DNA from: Anaerolineales bacterium
GTDB lineage: Bacteria; Chloroflexota; Anaerolineae; Anaerolineales; UBA4823
Direction of reading: 5' to 3'
Assembly: GCA_016932955.1 (NCBI GenBank)
Contig: JAFGBV010000117.1
Span: 1 to 10,781 of the forward strand
DNA: 10,781 nucleotides
A program made the translations under genes and the position numbers. Positions within the stretch are counted from its first letter, which is position 1; each line of letters starts with the position of its first letter. Below, in pieces: positions 1 to 7,250 of this stretch. Under the pieces are notes generated by a model, which saw nothing but the letters and a program-made list of their open reading frames with translations, made no database searches and was not told the DNA's origin.

Positions 1-3
1 CCC

Positions 4-1026
4 GTGCCGGTTACGATCAAGGATATTGCCAGAGAAGCGCAGGTTTCGCATTCCACGGTCTCGCGGGCTCTGAATGGCAGCCCACTCATCCCTGAGGCAA
101 CCGCGCGCCGCATCCGCCAAACTGCCAACCAACTGGGCTATTTGCCCAGCGCGGCTGCCCGTACTTTGAAGACCAACCGTTCCAAAGCCCTGGGGGTGAT
201 CATCCGCAACCTCGATGATCCTTTTTTTGGCGAAATTCTGCAGGGGATTGAGGAAGTAGCCCAGGCGAGTGGTTACAGCCTCTTCATGGCGGCTGTACAG
301 CGTCGCCCACAATCAGAGCAGGCGATCGTTCGGGCAATGGTCGAGCGACGGGTGGACGGCGTGGTGATCTGCTCCACCCCGGTGAGCCCAGAGCAGAGCC
401 GCCAGTTGGCTGCTGTTGGTGTTCCCATCGTGGTGGTCAACAACCAGGCTGTCGAAGAGTATCGCTACTCTATCTACCACGATGACGTGGATGGCATCCG
501 GCAGCTCACCCGCCACCTGATTGGTCTGGGGCATCGTAAGATCGCTTACCTGGGTAACGCAATTGCCGGGCGCAGCACCTATGAACGGTTAGCAGGGTTC
601 CATCAGGAGTTGGAGGCCTCTGGACTCTCCATTCCTATTGAGTATGTTCACCAGGTGCCTGGCGGCAGGCCCGAGGATGGGCTGGCAGGGCTGGAACATT
701 TCCTTGCTCTGCCAGATCACCCGACTGCCTTGGTTTGTTACAACGATATGATGGCGATTGGCGTATTACAGGGATTGCAAATGGCGGGGGTGAGTGTCCC
801 GCAGCAGGTATCCATTACCGGATTCGATAACATCATTTTCTCTGCTTATACCAATCCCCCGCTCACCACATTCGATCAACCCAAGCGCTCCATTGGCGCT
901 GAAGCTGCGCGTCTCGTCCTGGGCTTACTCAACGAGGCTGGTGGTGCGCAAAGCACCAGCCCTAAAATCCAGATGTTGAAGGGCCGCTTGCTGGTGCGCG
1001 GCACCTCGGCTATCCCTGCAAGGTAG
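4..1026 (+). CDS. LacI-family transcriptional regulator, probable repressor of the hexuronate operon
   Basis: A 340-residue DNA-binding regulator of the LacI/GalR family. The N-terminal helix-turn-helix spans about residues 3-25 (TIKDIAREAQVSHSTVSRAL), followed by the hinge-helix region (GYLPSAAARTLKTNR, about 45-59). The remainder is a periplasmic-binding-protein-like effector domain beginning ALGVIIRNLDDPFF, with the usual GFDN block near residue 275. Length is normal for the family. The start is the GTG at the very edge of the window, placed two codons before the HTH as in relatives; the upstream promoter and any ribosome-binding site lie outside. It precedes the uxaE-like gene by 7 bp, so it is probably cotranscribed with, and autoregulates, the sugar-acid genes. 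The effector is inferred to be a hexuronate or aldonate intermediate; nothing in the sequence identifies it. I found no clear LacI-type operator in the window. Confidence 0.93.
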   Translation: MPVTIKDIAREAQVSHSTVSRALNGSPLIPEATARRIRQTANQLGYLPSAAARTLKTNRSKALGVIIRNLDDPFFGEILQGIEEVAQASGYSLFMAAVQRRPQSEQAIVRAMVERRVDGVVICSTPVSPEQSRQLAAVGVPIVVVNNQAVEEYRYSIYHDDVDGIRQLTRHLIGLGHRKIAYLGNAIAGRSTYERLAGFHQELEASGLSIPIEYVHQVPGGRPEDGLAGLEHFLALPDHPTALVCYNDMMAIGVLQGLQMAGVSVPQQVSITGFDNIIFSAYTNPPLTTFDQPKRSIGAEAARLVLGLLNEAGGAQSTSPKIQMLKGRLLVRGTSAIPAR

Positions 1027-1033
1027 GTAAATT

Positions 1034-2488
1034 ATGACGAACCTGACCTCCTCCAATCTTCAGTTCTACCCCCATTCTCTGGCGGCCCGAGAGGGTATGC
1101 AGTTTGGGCTTGCTCAGACAACAGCGGGCGACCGCCTGGCTATCCTGGCAGATTCTCCCCTGACTGGTTTTGAAGGCGAGCATACTGAACTAGCCGGGCG
1201 CTTCTTGCTCCTTTGCCCGCTCACAGCCGGTAATGCGGAATCCTTGCGCGCCCAACTGCCCTGGCTCTTGCCGCGTCCCCTCGGATTGAGCACCTCGGCG
1301 GGGATGGGTGACCGGATTGGCCTTGCTACACCCGGACACGTGCGCGCAACGCGCGCGGTTGGGGGATCTATTGCACCGATCTTTGCCCAGCAGTCGATCC
1401 GCGAGATGATGCGCACAAACCGCACCCCGCAGCAAGTGATGGACGATGCCACCTGGGGCATCTTCCAGGAAGGCTGGCAGGCCGGCGTGGGGGCAGATGC
1501 GGACCATCTCAAAACCCCAGCCGATATCGACGCCTGCCTGGCAGCTGGATTCACGTTCTTTACCTTTGACCCAGGTGCATACGTGGATAACCGCGCTGAG
1601 ACTGCCAGCCTGGGCGAATTGCGCCAGTTGGCAGCTACACTGCCTGGTGAGATTCAGCCGCAGCAAAGCGGCCTGTTGGGTAAGAACTTTGATTTCGATG
1701 GTTTGCAACTAACGATCGATGAAGCCGCCTTGCTCAAGGCGGTGGTGAAATACGGCCGCGCGGTGGCGCATGTAGCCAGTATGTACCAGCACTTACAGCA
1801 AGCGGCTGGGGCACACCCCTATGAGCTGGAAGTCTCCGTAGACGAGACAGACCAGCCCACCTCGCATGCCGAGCATCTTTACATTGCCAGCGAATTAAAG
1901 CGCCTTGGTGTTCAATGGGTTAGCCTGGCGCCGCGCTATGTGGGGCGATTCGAGAAAGGCGTGGATTTTCTTGGCAGCTTGGTAGCTTTCGAGGCGGATT
2001 TTGCGGGGCACGCGGCGATTGCTCGCCACCTTGGACCGTACAAACTCAGTCTTCACTCAGGCTCGGATAAATTCAGTATTTATCCCATCGCGGCTCGCCT
2101 GACGGGCGGGCTGGTGCACCTCAAAACTGCCGGTACCAGTTACCTCGAAGCTCTGCGCACAATTGCCGCTGTGGAGCCTGATTTCATGCACCAGATTTAC
2201 CTCTTCGCCTGTCAGCGTTATGAAGTTGACCGGGCATCATATCATGTTTCGGCGCAACTTGAGCGAGCCCCCTTGCCCGAGGCGGTGACAAGCTGGCCTG
2301 GCTTGCTGGACCACTTCGATGCGCGGCAGATCTTGCATGTTACCTTCGGGTCGCTGCTCACCGAACGATCTACCTCTGGGGAAATGCTGTTCTATGACCG
2401 CTTCATGTCTGTGTTGCGCGCCAACCGTGAGGCCTACGCTGCGAACCTGGAAAGTCACTTTGTGAAGCATTTACAACCGTTCAGCTAA
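1034..2488 (+). CDS. uxaE: Tagaturonate/fructuronate epimerase (UxaE family)
   Basis: A 484-residue protein resembling UxaE, the C3/C4-region epimerase that interconverts D-tagaturonate and D-fructuronate, first described in Thermotoga maritima as a replacement for part of the UxaB/UxaA galacturonate branch. Recognition rests on overall length and on blocks I associate with the family: GMGDRIGLATPGH (90-102), ELEVSVDETD (264-273), LSLHSGSDKFSIYP (338-351), HLKTAGTSYLEALR (362-375) and RQILHVTFGS (431-440). The Asp/Glu/His-rich blocks are likely metal and substrate ligands, but I cannot assign them individually. There is no signal peptide, so it is cytoplasmic. The ATG follows only a weak AGGT-type ribosome site, and the gene lies 7 bp after the regulator, consistent with translational coupling. 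The neighbouring SDR would take its product fructuronate to mannonate. The family call is fairly secure; the exact substrate is by homology. Confidence 0.85.
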   Translation: MTNLTSSNLQFYPHSLAAREGMQFGLAQTTAGDRLAILADSPLTGFEGEHTELAGRFLLLCPLTAGNAESLRAQLPWLLPRPLGLSTSAGMGDRIGLATPGHVRATRAVGGSIAPIFAQQSIREMMRTNRTPQQVMDDATWGIFQEGWQAGVGADADHLKTPADIDACLAAGFTFFTFDPGAYVDNRAETASLGELRQLAATLPGEIQPQQSGLLGKNFDFDGLQLTIDEAALLKAVVKYGRAVAHVASMYQHLQQAAGAHPYELEVSVDETDQPTSHAEHLYIASELKRLGVQWVSLAPRYVGRFEKGVDFLGSLVAFEADFAGHAAIARHLGPYKLSLHSGSDKFSIYPIAARLTGGLVHLKTAGTSYLEALRTIAAVEPDFMHQIYLFACQRYEVDRASYHVSAQLERAPLPEAVTSWPGLLDHFDARQILHVTFGSLLTERSTSGEMLFYDRFMSVLRANREAYAANLESHFVKHLQPFS

Positions 2489-2510
2489 TGGAAATAGAGG
2501 GTTTCTTACG

Positions 2511-3341
2511 ATGATTGCTTCCCTGGAAAAACTATATGATCTCTCTGGAAAGGTTGCCGTCGTCACCGGCGGCGCGGGTGTGCTTTGCACATCTATCTGC
2601 CAGGCGCTGGCTGGAGCCGGGGGTCAAGTAGCTGTACTTGACTTGAACGCGGATGCTGCTGAAGCCCTGGCTGCTGCGTTGCGCGCCAGTGGCGCCCAGG
2701 CAATCGGCGCTGCCTGCAACGTGCTTGACCGGGGGGAGGTTGAGGGCGCAGCAGGGGTTGTGCTGGCTAAGTTTGGTAAAGTGGATATCCTGATCAACGG
2801 TGCGGGTGGCAACAAGGCGCAGGCATCCACCAATGCGGAACAGCCTTTCTTTGATCTGCCCTCTGATGCGCTGCGCTGGGTCTTTGACTTGAACCTGATG
2901 GGGACGATCCTGCCCTGTCAGGTATTTGGCCGCCTGATGGCTGAGCAAAAACACGGCGTCATCCTGAACATTGCCTCGATGAACGCTATCCGCCCCCTCA
3001 CCCGCATTCCAGCCTATTCTGCTGCCAAGGCAGGCGTCAGCAACTTCACCCAATGGCTGGCTGTTCACATGGCACAGGAGTATTCGCCAGAGATCCGCGT
3101 GAACGCCATCGCCCCAGGTTTCTTCCTCACCGAGCAGAACCGCTTCCTACTTACCGAGGCAGAGACGGGCGAGTTATCCCCGCGCGGGCAGACTATCCTG
3201 GCCCACACGCCCATGCGCCGTTTCGGCACGCCGGAGGATTTGGTCGGCGCGGTTCTGTGGCTGGTTTCTCCTGGCGCGGCTTTTGTCAGCGGCGTGCTTG
3301 TCCCTGTGGATGGCGGATTCTCGGCGTTCAGCGGAGTCTGA
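2511..3341 (+). CDS. SDR-family oxidoreductase, probable fructuronate reductase (D-mannonate dehydrogenase)
   Basis: A 276-residue classical short-chain dehydrogenase. Visible elements are the cofactor loop TGGAGVLC (19-26), the acidic residue D44 after beta-2 (VLDLN, typical of NAD(H) preference), the INGAGGNK segment (95-102, the NAG region), N128, and the catalytic S156, Y169 and K173 (YSAAK). It ends in VDGGFSAFSGV, close to the usual SDR C-terminus. The loop ends in Cys where classical SDRs have Gly; I recall a GVLC loop in SDR-type mannonate oxidoreductases, but have not verified this. It is placed between a UxaE homologue and a LarA homologue, with a good AGAGGG ribosome site at 2496-2501. 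The likely reaction is fructuronate + NADH to D-mannonate, the step UxuB performs in E. coli with an unrelated protein family. A gluconate 5-dehydrogenase or other aldonate dehydrogenase is the main alternative. Confidence 0.8.
   Translation: MIASLEKLYDLSGKVAVVTGGAGVLCTSICQALAGAGGQVAVLDLNADAAEALAAALRASGAQAIGAACNVLDRGEVEGAAGVVLAKFGKVDILINGAGGNKAQASTNAEQPFFDLPSDALRWVFDLNLMGTILPCQVFGRLMAEQKHGVILNIASMNAIRPLTRIPAYSAAKAGVSNFTQWLAVHMAQEYSPEIRVNAIAPGFFLTEQNRFLLTEAETGELSPRGQTILAHTPMRRFGTPEDLVGAVLWLVSPGAAFVSGVLVPVDGGFSAFSGV
3333..3336 (+). promoter_or_regulatory. Ribosome-binding site fixing the start of the larA-like gene
   Basis: GGAG lies inside the last codons of the upstream SDR gene, 7 nt before the ATG at 3344. 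The reading frame is open much further upstream (to 3053), but that extension overlaps the SDR gene and gives Arg/Gly/Pro-rich sequence with no family resemblance. The 3344 start gives a protein of family-typical length, so the longer version is rejected. Confidence 0.7.
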
Positions 3342-3343
3342 TC

Positions 3344-4606
3344 ATGATTGATGCACAAGCAATCGCCCCATCAGGTAGCCTGCTCGATGAGCAGCAGATC
3401 ATCGACACCCTGAACCAGGGTTTGGAGGGGCGCTTCGCGAAGCAGAAGGTGCTGGTGCTCATTCCAGATCATACCCGCACGCTGCCGCTGCCTTTCTTGT
3501 TTCGCGCCCTGGTCGATATCCTGCACGAGGCAAGACAACTGGATTTTATGGTCGCGCTCGGCACACATCCGGCGCTTTCAGAGCAGGCCCTGGCACAGCT
3601 TATCGGCGCGACAGTTGAAGAGCGCCAGACCGCATTCAATCACGTCGGACTGCTGAACCATGCCTGGAAGGACCCCTCCGCCATAGCAACCATCGGTTTG
3701 TTGGATGGCGATGAGATCAAGGCGATTGCAGGGGAATTCTGGCACCCTACCCTGCCTGAAGAAGTCCCCATCCGCCTCAACAAGGCTGCCCTGGCATACG
3801 ATCATATTCTGATCCTTGGCCCTACCTTCCCGCATGAGGTGGTCGGTTTCTCCGGCGGCGCAAAATATCTCTTCCCGGGCATCTCTGGGGAGGAAATGAT
3901 CAATGCCACCCACTGGCTGGGGGCGCTGGCAGGTGTGGTCGGCACGATCGGCATCCAGAACACACCGGTGCGCAGGATGATTCACGCGGCAGCCAAACAT
4001 CTCCCCACCCCTGTCACCCTGATCGCCCTGACGGTAGTGGGGCATGACCTGGCAGGGTTATTCGTTGGCGATCTCATTGAAGCCTGGAGCGCCTCAGTCG
4101 AACTCTCTGCCCGGTGCAATATCATCTGGAGCGCCAAGCCCTACCAACGGGTGCTCTCCTGCGCTCCACCGATGTACGATGAGCTGTGGACGGCTGCCAA
4201 GGCCATGTATAAGCTGGAACCGGCAGTCGCTACCGGCGGTGAGGTGGTCATTTTTGCGCCGCACCTGGCAGTCGTTAGCCAAGTACACGGCAAGTATATT
4301 GAGCAGGTCGGCTATCACATCCTGCCCTATTTTCTAGCCGATTGGGAGCGTTTCAAGCATATTCCACTGGGTGTGCTGGCGCACAGCACCCACCTGCGCG
4401 GGTCGGGCGTGATGGAAAATGGTGTTGAAAAGCCGAATGTGAAAGTTACCCTGGCGAGCAAGATTCCCGCTGAGGATTGTGCTCGATTGAACCTGGGCTA
4501 CCTGGACCCTGCCGCGATCATCCCGAGCGATTGGCAGGGAGGCGAGGCTGAGGGAATACTTTATGTTCCCAAAGCCGGAGAAATGCTTTATCGAGTCAGG
4601 GCATAA
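3344..4606 (+). CDS. LarA-superfamily nickel-pincer 2-hydroxyacid racemase/epimerase, candidate D-mannonate/D-gluconate 2-epimerase
   Basis: A 420-residue homologue of lactate racemase LarA, which uses a covalently bound nickel-pincer nucleotide. The key residues are all present: D42 and R45 in DHTR, H75 in ALGTH, the catalytic H164 in FPHEVVGFSGG, the cofactor-tethering lysine K174 in GGAKYLFPG, and the nickel-ligand candidate H190 in NATHWLG. The H164-K174-H190 spacing (10 and 16) is the same as that of H174, K184 and H200 in Lactobacillus plantarum LarA. The H75-H164 interval is longer (89 versus 66), so there is an insertion before the catalytic block. The superfamily includes malate, phenyllactate and hydroxyglutarate racemases and a D-gluconate 2-epimerase. 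Two bp separate it from a mannonate-forming SDR and 28 bp from a 6-phosphogluconate dehydrogenase, so mannonate/gluconate epimerisation is the best inference. Cofactor genes larB, larC and larE are not in the window. Lactate racemase is the alternative. Confidence 0.85.
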   Translation: MIDAQAIAPSGSLLDEQQIIDTLNQGLEGRFAKQKVLVLIPDHTRTLPLPFLFRALVDILHEARQLDFMVALGTHPALSEQALAQLIGATVEERQTAFNHVGLLNHAWKDPSAIATIGLLDGDEIKAIAGEFWHPTLPEEVPIRLNKAALAYDHILILGPTFPHEVVGFSGGAKYLFPGISGEEMINATHWLGALAGVVGTIGIQNTPVRRMIHAAAKHLPTPVTLIALTVVGHDLAGLFVGDLIEAWSASVELSARCNIIWSAKPYQRVLSCAPPMYDELWTAAKAMYKLEPAVATGGEVVIFAPHLAVVSQVHGKYIEQVGYHILPYFLADWERFKHIPLGVLAHSTHLRGSGVMENGVEKPNVKVTLASKIPAEDCARLNLGYLDPAAIIPSDWQGGEAEGILYVPKAGEMLYRVRA

Positions 4607-4634
4607 ATTAACCGATTATTGAGGAGACGAAACC

Positions 4635-6059
4635 ATGGGCTATAAAATTGGCATTGTTGGTCTGGGTGTGATGGGTTATAACCTGGCTTTGAACATGGAG
4701 CGCAATGGCTTTCCGGTGGCGGGTTACGATCTGGACGCAGTGAAGACCAAAGCTTTCATGGCAAGCGGCGAGGCGGGGAAAAACCTGATCGGTGTGGACT
4801 CCCCTGCTGCGTTGATGGTGGTGCTGGAAAAACCGCGGCGCATCCTGATGATGGTTCCCGCTGGCGCGGCGGTCGATTCTGCGATTGCCCACCTTAAGCC
4901 ACACCTCGAGGCGGGTGATATCCTGATCGATGGCGGAAACTCGCACTTCCTCGACACTGAACGCCGCAGTAGGGAACTCGCAGCAGAAGGCTTCAACTTT
5001 ATTGGGATGGGCGTCTCAGGCGGTGAAGAAGGGGCTTTGTGGGGCCCGGCGATCATGCCGGGTGGGCAATACGCAGCCTGGGAAGCGCTGGCGCCTATTT
5101 TTCGAGCCATTGCTGCCAAGGCTGGAGATAGCCAGCCCTGCGTGGCGTATATGGGTCCGCGCGGCGCGGGACACTACGTCAAGATGGTGCACAATGGCAT
5201 CGAGTACGGCGATATGCAGTTGATCGCAGAGATCTATGATGTACTCCATCGCGGCGCAGGCATTTCCAACGGCGCGCTGGCTGAGATCTTTGCCGAATGG
5301 AACGAATATGATCTGAAATCTTACCTGATCGAGATCACTGCCAATATCTTGTACTACCACGATCCAGATACTGGCCTCCCACTGGTGGACGTGATCCTCG
5401 ACGAAGCCCAGCAAAAAGGCACTGGCAAATGGGCTTCGCAGAACGCACTGGATGTAGGCGCTCCCATACCGACCATCAACGCAGCCGTGGAGAGCCGCAT
5501 CCTCTCCAGCCTGAAGACGCAGCGGGTGAAGGCGAGCAAGGTGGTCCACGGCCCGCAACCAGAATACAAGGGCGACCAGGAGCGCCTGATCCGTGCCGCG
5601 GGGGAGGCGCTCTACGCCAGCAAGATCACCTCTTATGCCCAGGGGCTGAGCCTGCTGCGCATCGCATCCAATGAATACCAATACGATCTGAACCTGAGCG
5701 AGATCGCCAGGATCTGGCGGGCAGGATGCATCATCCGCGCCGATCTGCTGGGTGATATTATGATTGCAACCCAGCGCGACCCGGCATTGGAGAATCTGCT
5801 GATGGATGAAGCCTTCCGCACGGCCGTGGAGGAACGCCAGGAGGACTGGCGCTTTGTGTTGCAAACTGCGATTGGTATGGGTATCCCTGTGCTGGCATTG
5901 AGCGCCTCGCTGGCATACTTTGATGCCTACCGCAGCGAACGCTTGCCGGCCAACGTGACCCAGGCGCAACGCGATTACTTTGGCGCTCATACCTACCGCA
6001 GGGTGGATCGTGAGGGTACCTTCCACACGAAATGGACACACGAACAACAAGCAAGATAA
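4635..6059 (+). CDS. gnd: 6-phosphogluconate dehydrogenase, decarboxylating, probably NAD-preferring
   Basis: A 474-residue full-length 6-phosphogluconate dehydrogenase, converting 6-phosphogluconate to ribulose 5-phosphate, CO2 and reduced nicotinamide. The Rossmann loop is GLGVMG (9-14). Active-site residues match the classical numbering: S128-G129-G130 (VSGGEEGA), K183, H186, N187, E190, Y191 (KMVHNGIEY), K261 and T263 (KGTGKW), R288, and from the partner subunit R446 and H452 (QRDYFGAHTY). The phosphate and sugar-acid site therefore looks intact. At the end of beta-2, where NADP-dependent enzymes have N32-R33-S/T34, this protein has D32-L33-D34, which removes the arginine that binds the 2'-phosphate and suggests NAD use. 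The ATG at 4635 has a strong GAGGAG site at 4621-4626. It sits between the LarA homologue and the kinase, suggesting it consumes 6-phosphogluconate formed from hexuronate-derived gluconate. Confidence 0.95.
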   Translation: MGYKIGIVGLGVMGYNLALNMERNGFPVAGYDLDAVKTKAFMASGEAGKNLIGVDSPAALMVVLEKPRRILMMVPAGAAVDSAIAHLKPHLEAGDILIDGGNSHFLDTERRSRELAAEGFNFIGMGVSGGEEGALWGPAIMPGGQYAAWEALAPIFRAIAAKAGDSQPCVAYMGPRGAGHYVKMVHNGIEYGDMQLIAEIYDVLHRGAGISNGALAEIFAEWNEYDLKSYLIEITANILYYHDPDTGLPLVDVILDEAQQKGTGKWASQNALDVGAPIPTINAAVESRILSSLKTQRVKASKVVHGPQPEYKGDQERLIRAAGEALYASKITSYAQGLSLLRIASNEYQYDLNLSEIARIWRAGCIIRADLLGDIMIATQRDPALENLLMDEAFRTAVEERQEDWRFVLQTAIGMGIPVLALSASLAYFDAYRSERLPANVTQAQRDYFGAHTYRRVDREGTFHTKWTHEQQAR

Positions 6060-6068
6060 GGAGCACTC

Positions 6069-7151
6069 ATGAAATACGGCTTGAACATTCTATCAAACGG
6101 CGCGATCGATTTTCTCTCCCTTGGCGCTCTGGTGCACCGCCTGGACCCCGGCATTATTCCCTTCCGCAAAGCAACGCAGTGCCAGATTCATGTCAGTGGC
6201 GGAGAATTCAACTGCGCTGCCAACCTATGCGATTGCTTTGGTCTGAAGACTGCTATCGCTACGGCGATGGTGGATTATCCCATTGGCGACCTGATCGCCG
6301 AGCGGGTGCGGGCGATGGGCGTGCAACCGTTCTATAAGCGCTTCAAACATAACGGCGTCAATGGCCCCAATATGGCTACGGTCTACAGCGACCACGGCTA
6401 TGGTGTGCGCGCGCCGGTTGTGTTCTACAACCGTTCTAATGAGGCTGCAGCACAGCTTAAGCCGGGTGACTTTGACTGGAGGGCTATTTTGTCCAATGGT
6501 GTGCGTTGGTTCCACAGCGGCGGTATCTTTGCTGCCCTTTCCGAGACCACCGGAGAGGTGATTATCGAAGGCATGCGCGCAGCAAAATCTGCCGGGGCGG
6601 TAGTTTCCTTTGATTTGAACTACCGCGCCAAACTGTGGAACATCTGGGGCGGAAAAGAACGCGCCCAGGCAGCGATCCGCCGTATTGTGGAGAACGTGGA
6701 TGTGCTGGTGGGCAACGAGGAAGACCTTCAGTTGGGGCTGGGCATTCCGGGTCCCGAAGCAGGTGGGCATTCGGGGCTTGACCCGAGCGCTTTTATCGGC
6801 ATGATCGATCAGGTGGTGCAGAAATATCCTCAGATCAAGGTGGTTGCTACCACGCTGCGCGAAGTGCACTCCACCAACCGCCATTCGTGGGGTGCGGTGG
6901 CGTGGATTGACGGCCAGACTTGGTTTTCCCATACCTGCGAGCTGGATGTGTATGACCGCGTGGGGGGCGGGGATGGCTTTGCTTCGGGTCTTTTCTACGG
7001 GCTGCTCAACGGCGAGGAAGAGCAGGAGGCGGTGAACCTGGGCTGGGCGCACGGTGCCATGCTGACCACCTTCCCTGGCGATACCACCATGGCAACGCTG
7101 GAACAGGTGCGAGCGTTTGCTAGCGGCGGTTCAGCCCGCATCCAGCGCTGA
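6069..7151 (+). CDS. PfkB-family sugar-acid kinase (KDG kinase-like; candidate gluconokinase)
   Basis: A 360-residue ribokinase/PfkB-fold kinase. It shows the N-terminal substrate motif SGGEFNCAANL (43-53), the FDLNYRAKLW block (181-190) with R186, the NEED motif (216-219) and the C-terminal anion-hole/catalytic motif VGGGDGFASG (298-307), where D302 is the catalytic base and GAGD has become GGGD. It is somewhat longer than typical members. The D-x-N-x-R-x-x-L-W block is characteristic of 2-keto-3-deoxygluconate kinases and points to an acyclic sugar-acid substrate. However, no KDG-forming dehydratase or KDG-phosphate aldolase is nearby, whereas a 6-phosphogluconate dehydrogenase lies just upstream. 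Its substrate may therefore be gluconate; this is inference. AAGGAG at 6058-6063 overlaps the gnd stop codon and precedes the ATG by 5 nt, suggesting tight coupling to gnd. Confidence 0.88.
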   Translation: MKYGLNILSNGAIDFLSLGALVHRLDPGIIPFRKATQCQIHVSGGEFNCAANLCDCFGLKTAIATAMVDYPIGDLIAERVRAMGVQPFYKRFKHNGVNGPNMATVYSDHGYGVRAPVVFYNRSNEAAAQLKPGDFDWRAILSNGVRWFHSGGIFAALSETTGEVIIEGMRAAKSAGAVVSFDLNYRAKLWNIWGGKERAQAAIRRIVENVDVLVGNEEDLQLGLGIPGPEAGGHSGLDPSAFIGMIDQVVQKYPQIKVVATTLREVHSTNRHSWGAVAWIDGQTWFSHTCELDVYDRVGGGDGFASGLFYGLLNGEEEQEAVNLGWAHGAMLTTFPGDTTMATLEQVRAFASGGSARIQR

Positions 7152-7250
7152 CGCTTTCACCATTTCGACGCAAGTATTTGAATGCAAGGATACAATTAGA
7201 GACAGCAAGTGGATATTTTATGAATGTGATGCACAAAGGAAGAGAAAACC
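7152..7250 (+). other. Intergenic gap, largest internal one in the window
   Basis: This 99-bp stretch is visibly more AT-rich than the flanking genes. It contains a TACAAT hexamer (7191-7196) that resembles a -10 box, but there is no convincing -35 at 16-18 bp. An AAGGAAGAG ribosome site (7237-7245) precedes the next ATG. No hairpin followed by a T-run was seen, so there is no clear terminator for the upstream operon. A weak promoter for the downstream genes is possible but unproven. Confidence 0.35.

Noticed and set aside
3053..3343. 97-codon N-terminal extension of the larA-like reading frame
   Set aside because: It overlaps the SDR gene completely, has Arg/Gly/Pro-rich out-of-frame character and no LarA resemblance; the ATG at 3344 has its own GGAG site.
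5016..6050. 344-codon open frame on the - strand opposite gnd
   Set aside because: It lies antisense to a full-length, fully conserved gnd and its translation (His/Cys/Gln-rich) resembles no family; it is a shadow of GC-rich codon use.
6225..7052. 275-codon open frame on the - strand opposite the kinase
   Set aside because: Antisense shadow of a clear PfkB kinase, with no recognisable domain.
7143..7150. CAGCGCTG palindrome at the end of the kinase gene as a possible operator or terminator
   Set aside because: Only 8 bp, inside coding sequence, no loop and no T-run; such palindromes are common at this GC content.
7164..7196. Candidate sigma-70 promoter (TTCGAC ... TACAAT)
   Set aside because: The -10 is acceptable but the -35 is poor and the spacing is 21 bp, so it is kept only as a remark on the intergenic gap.
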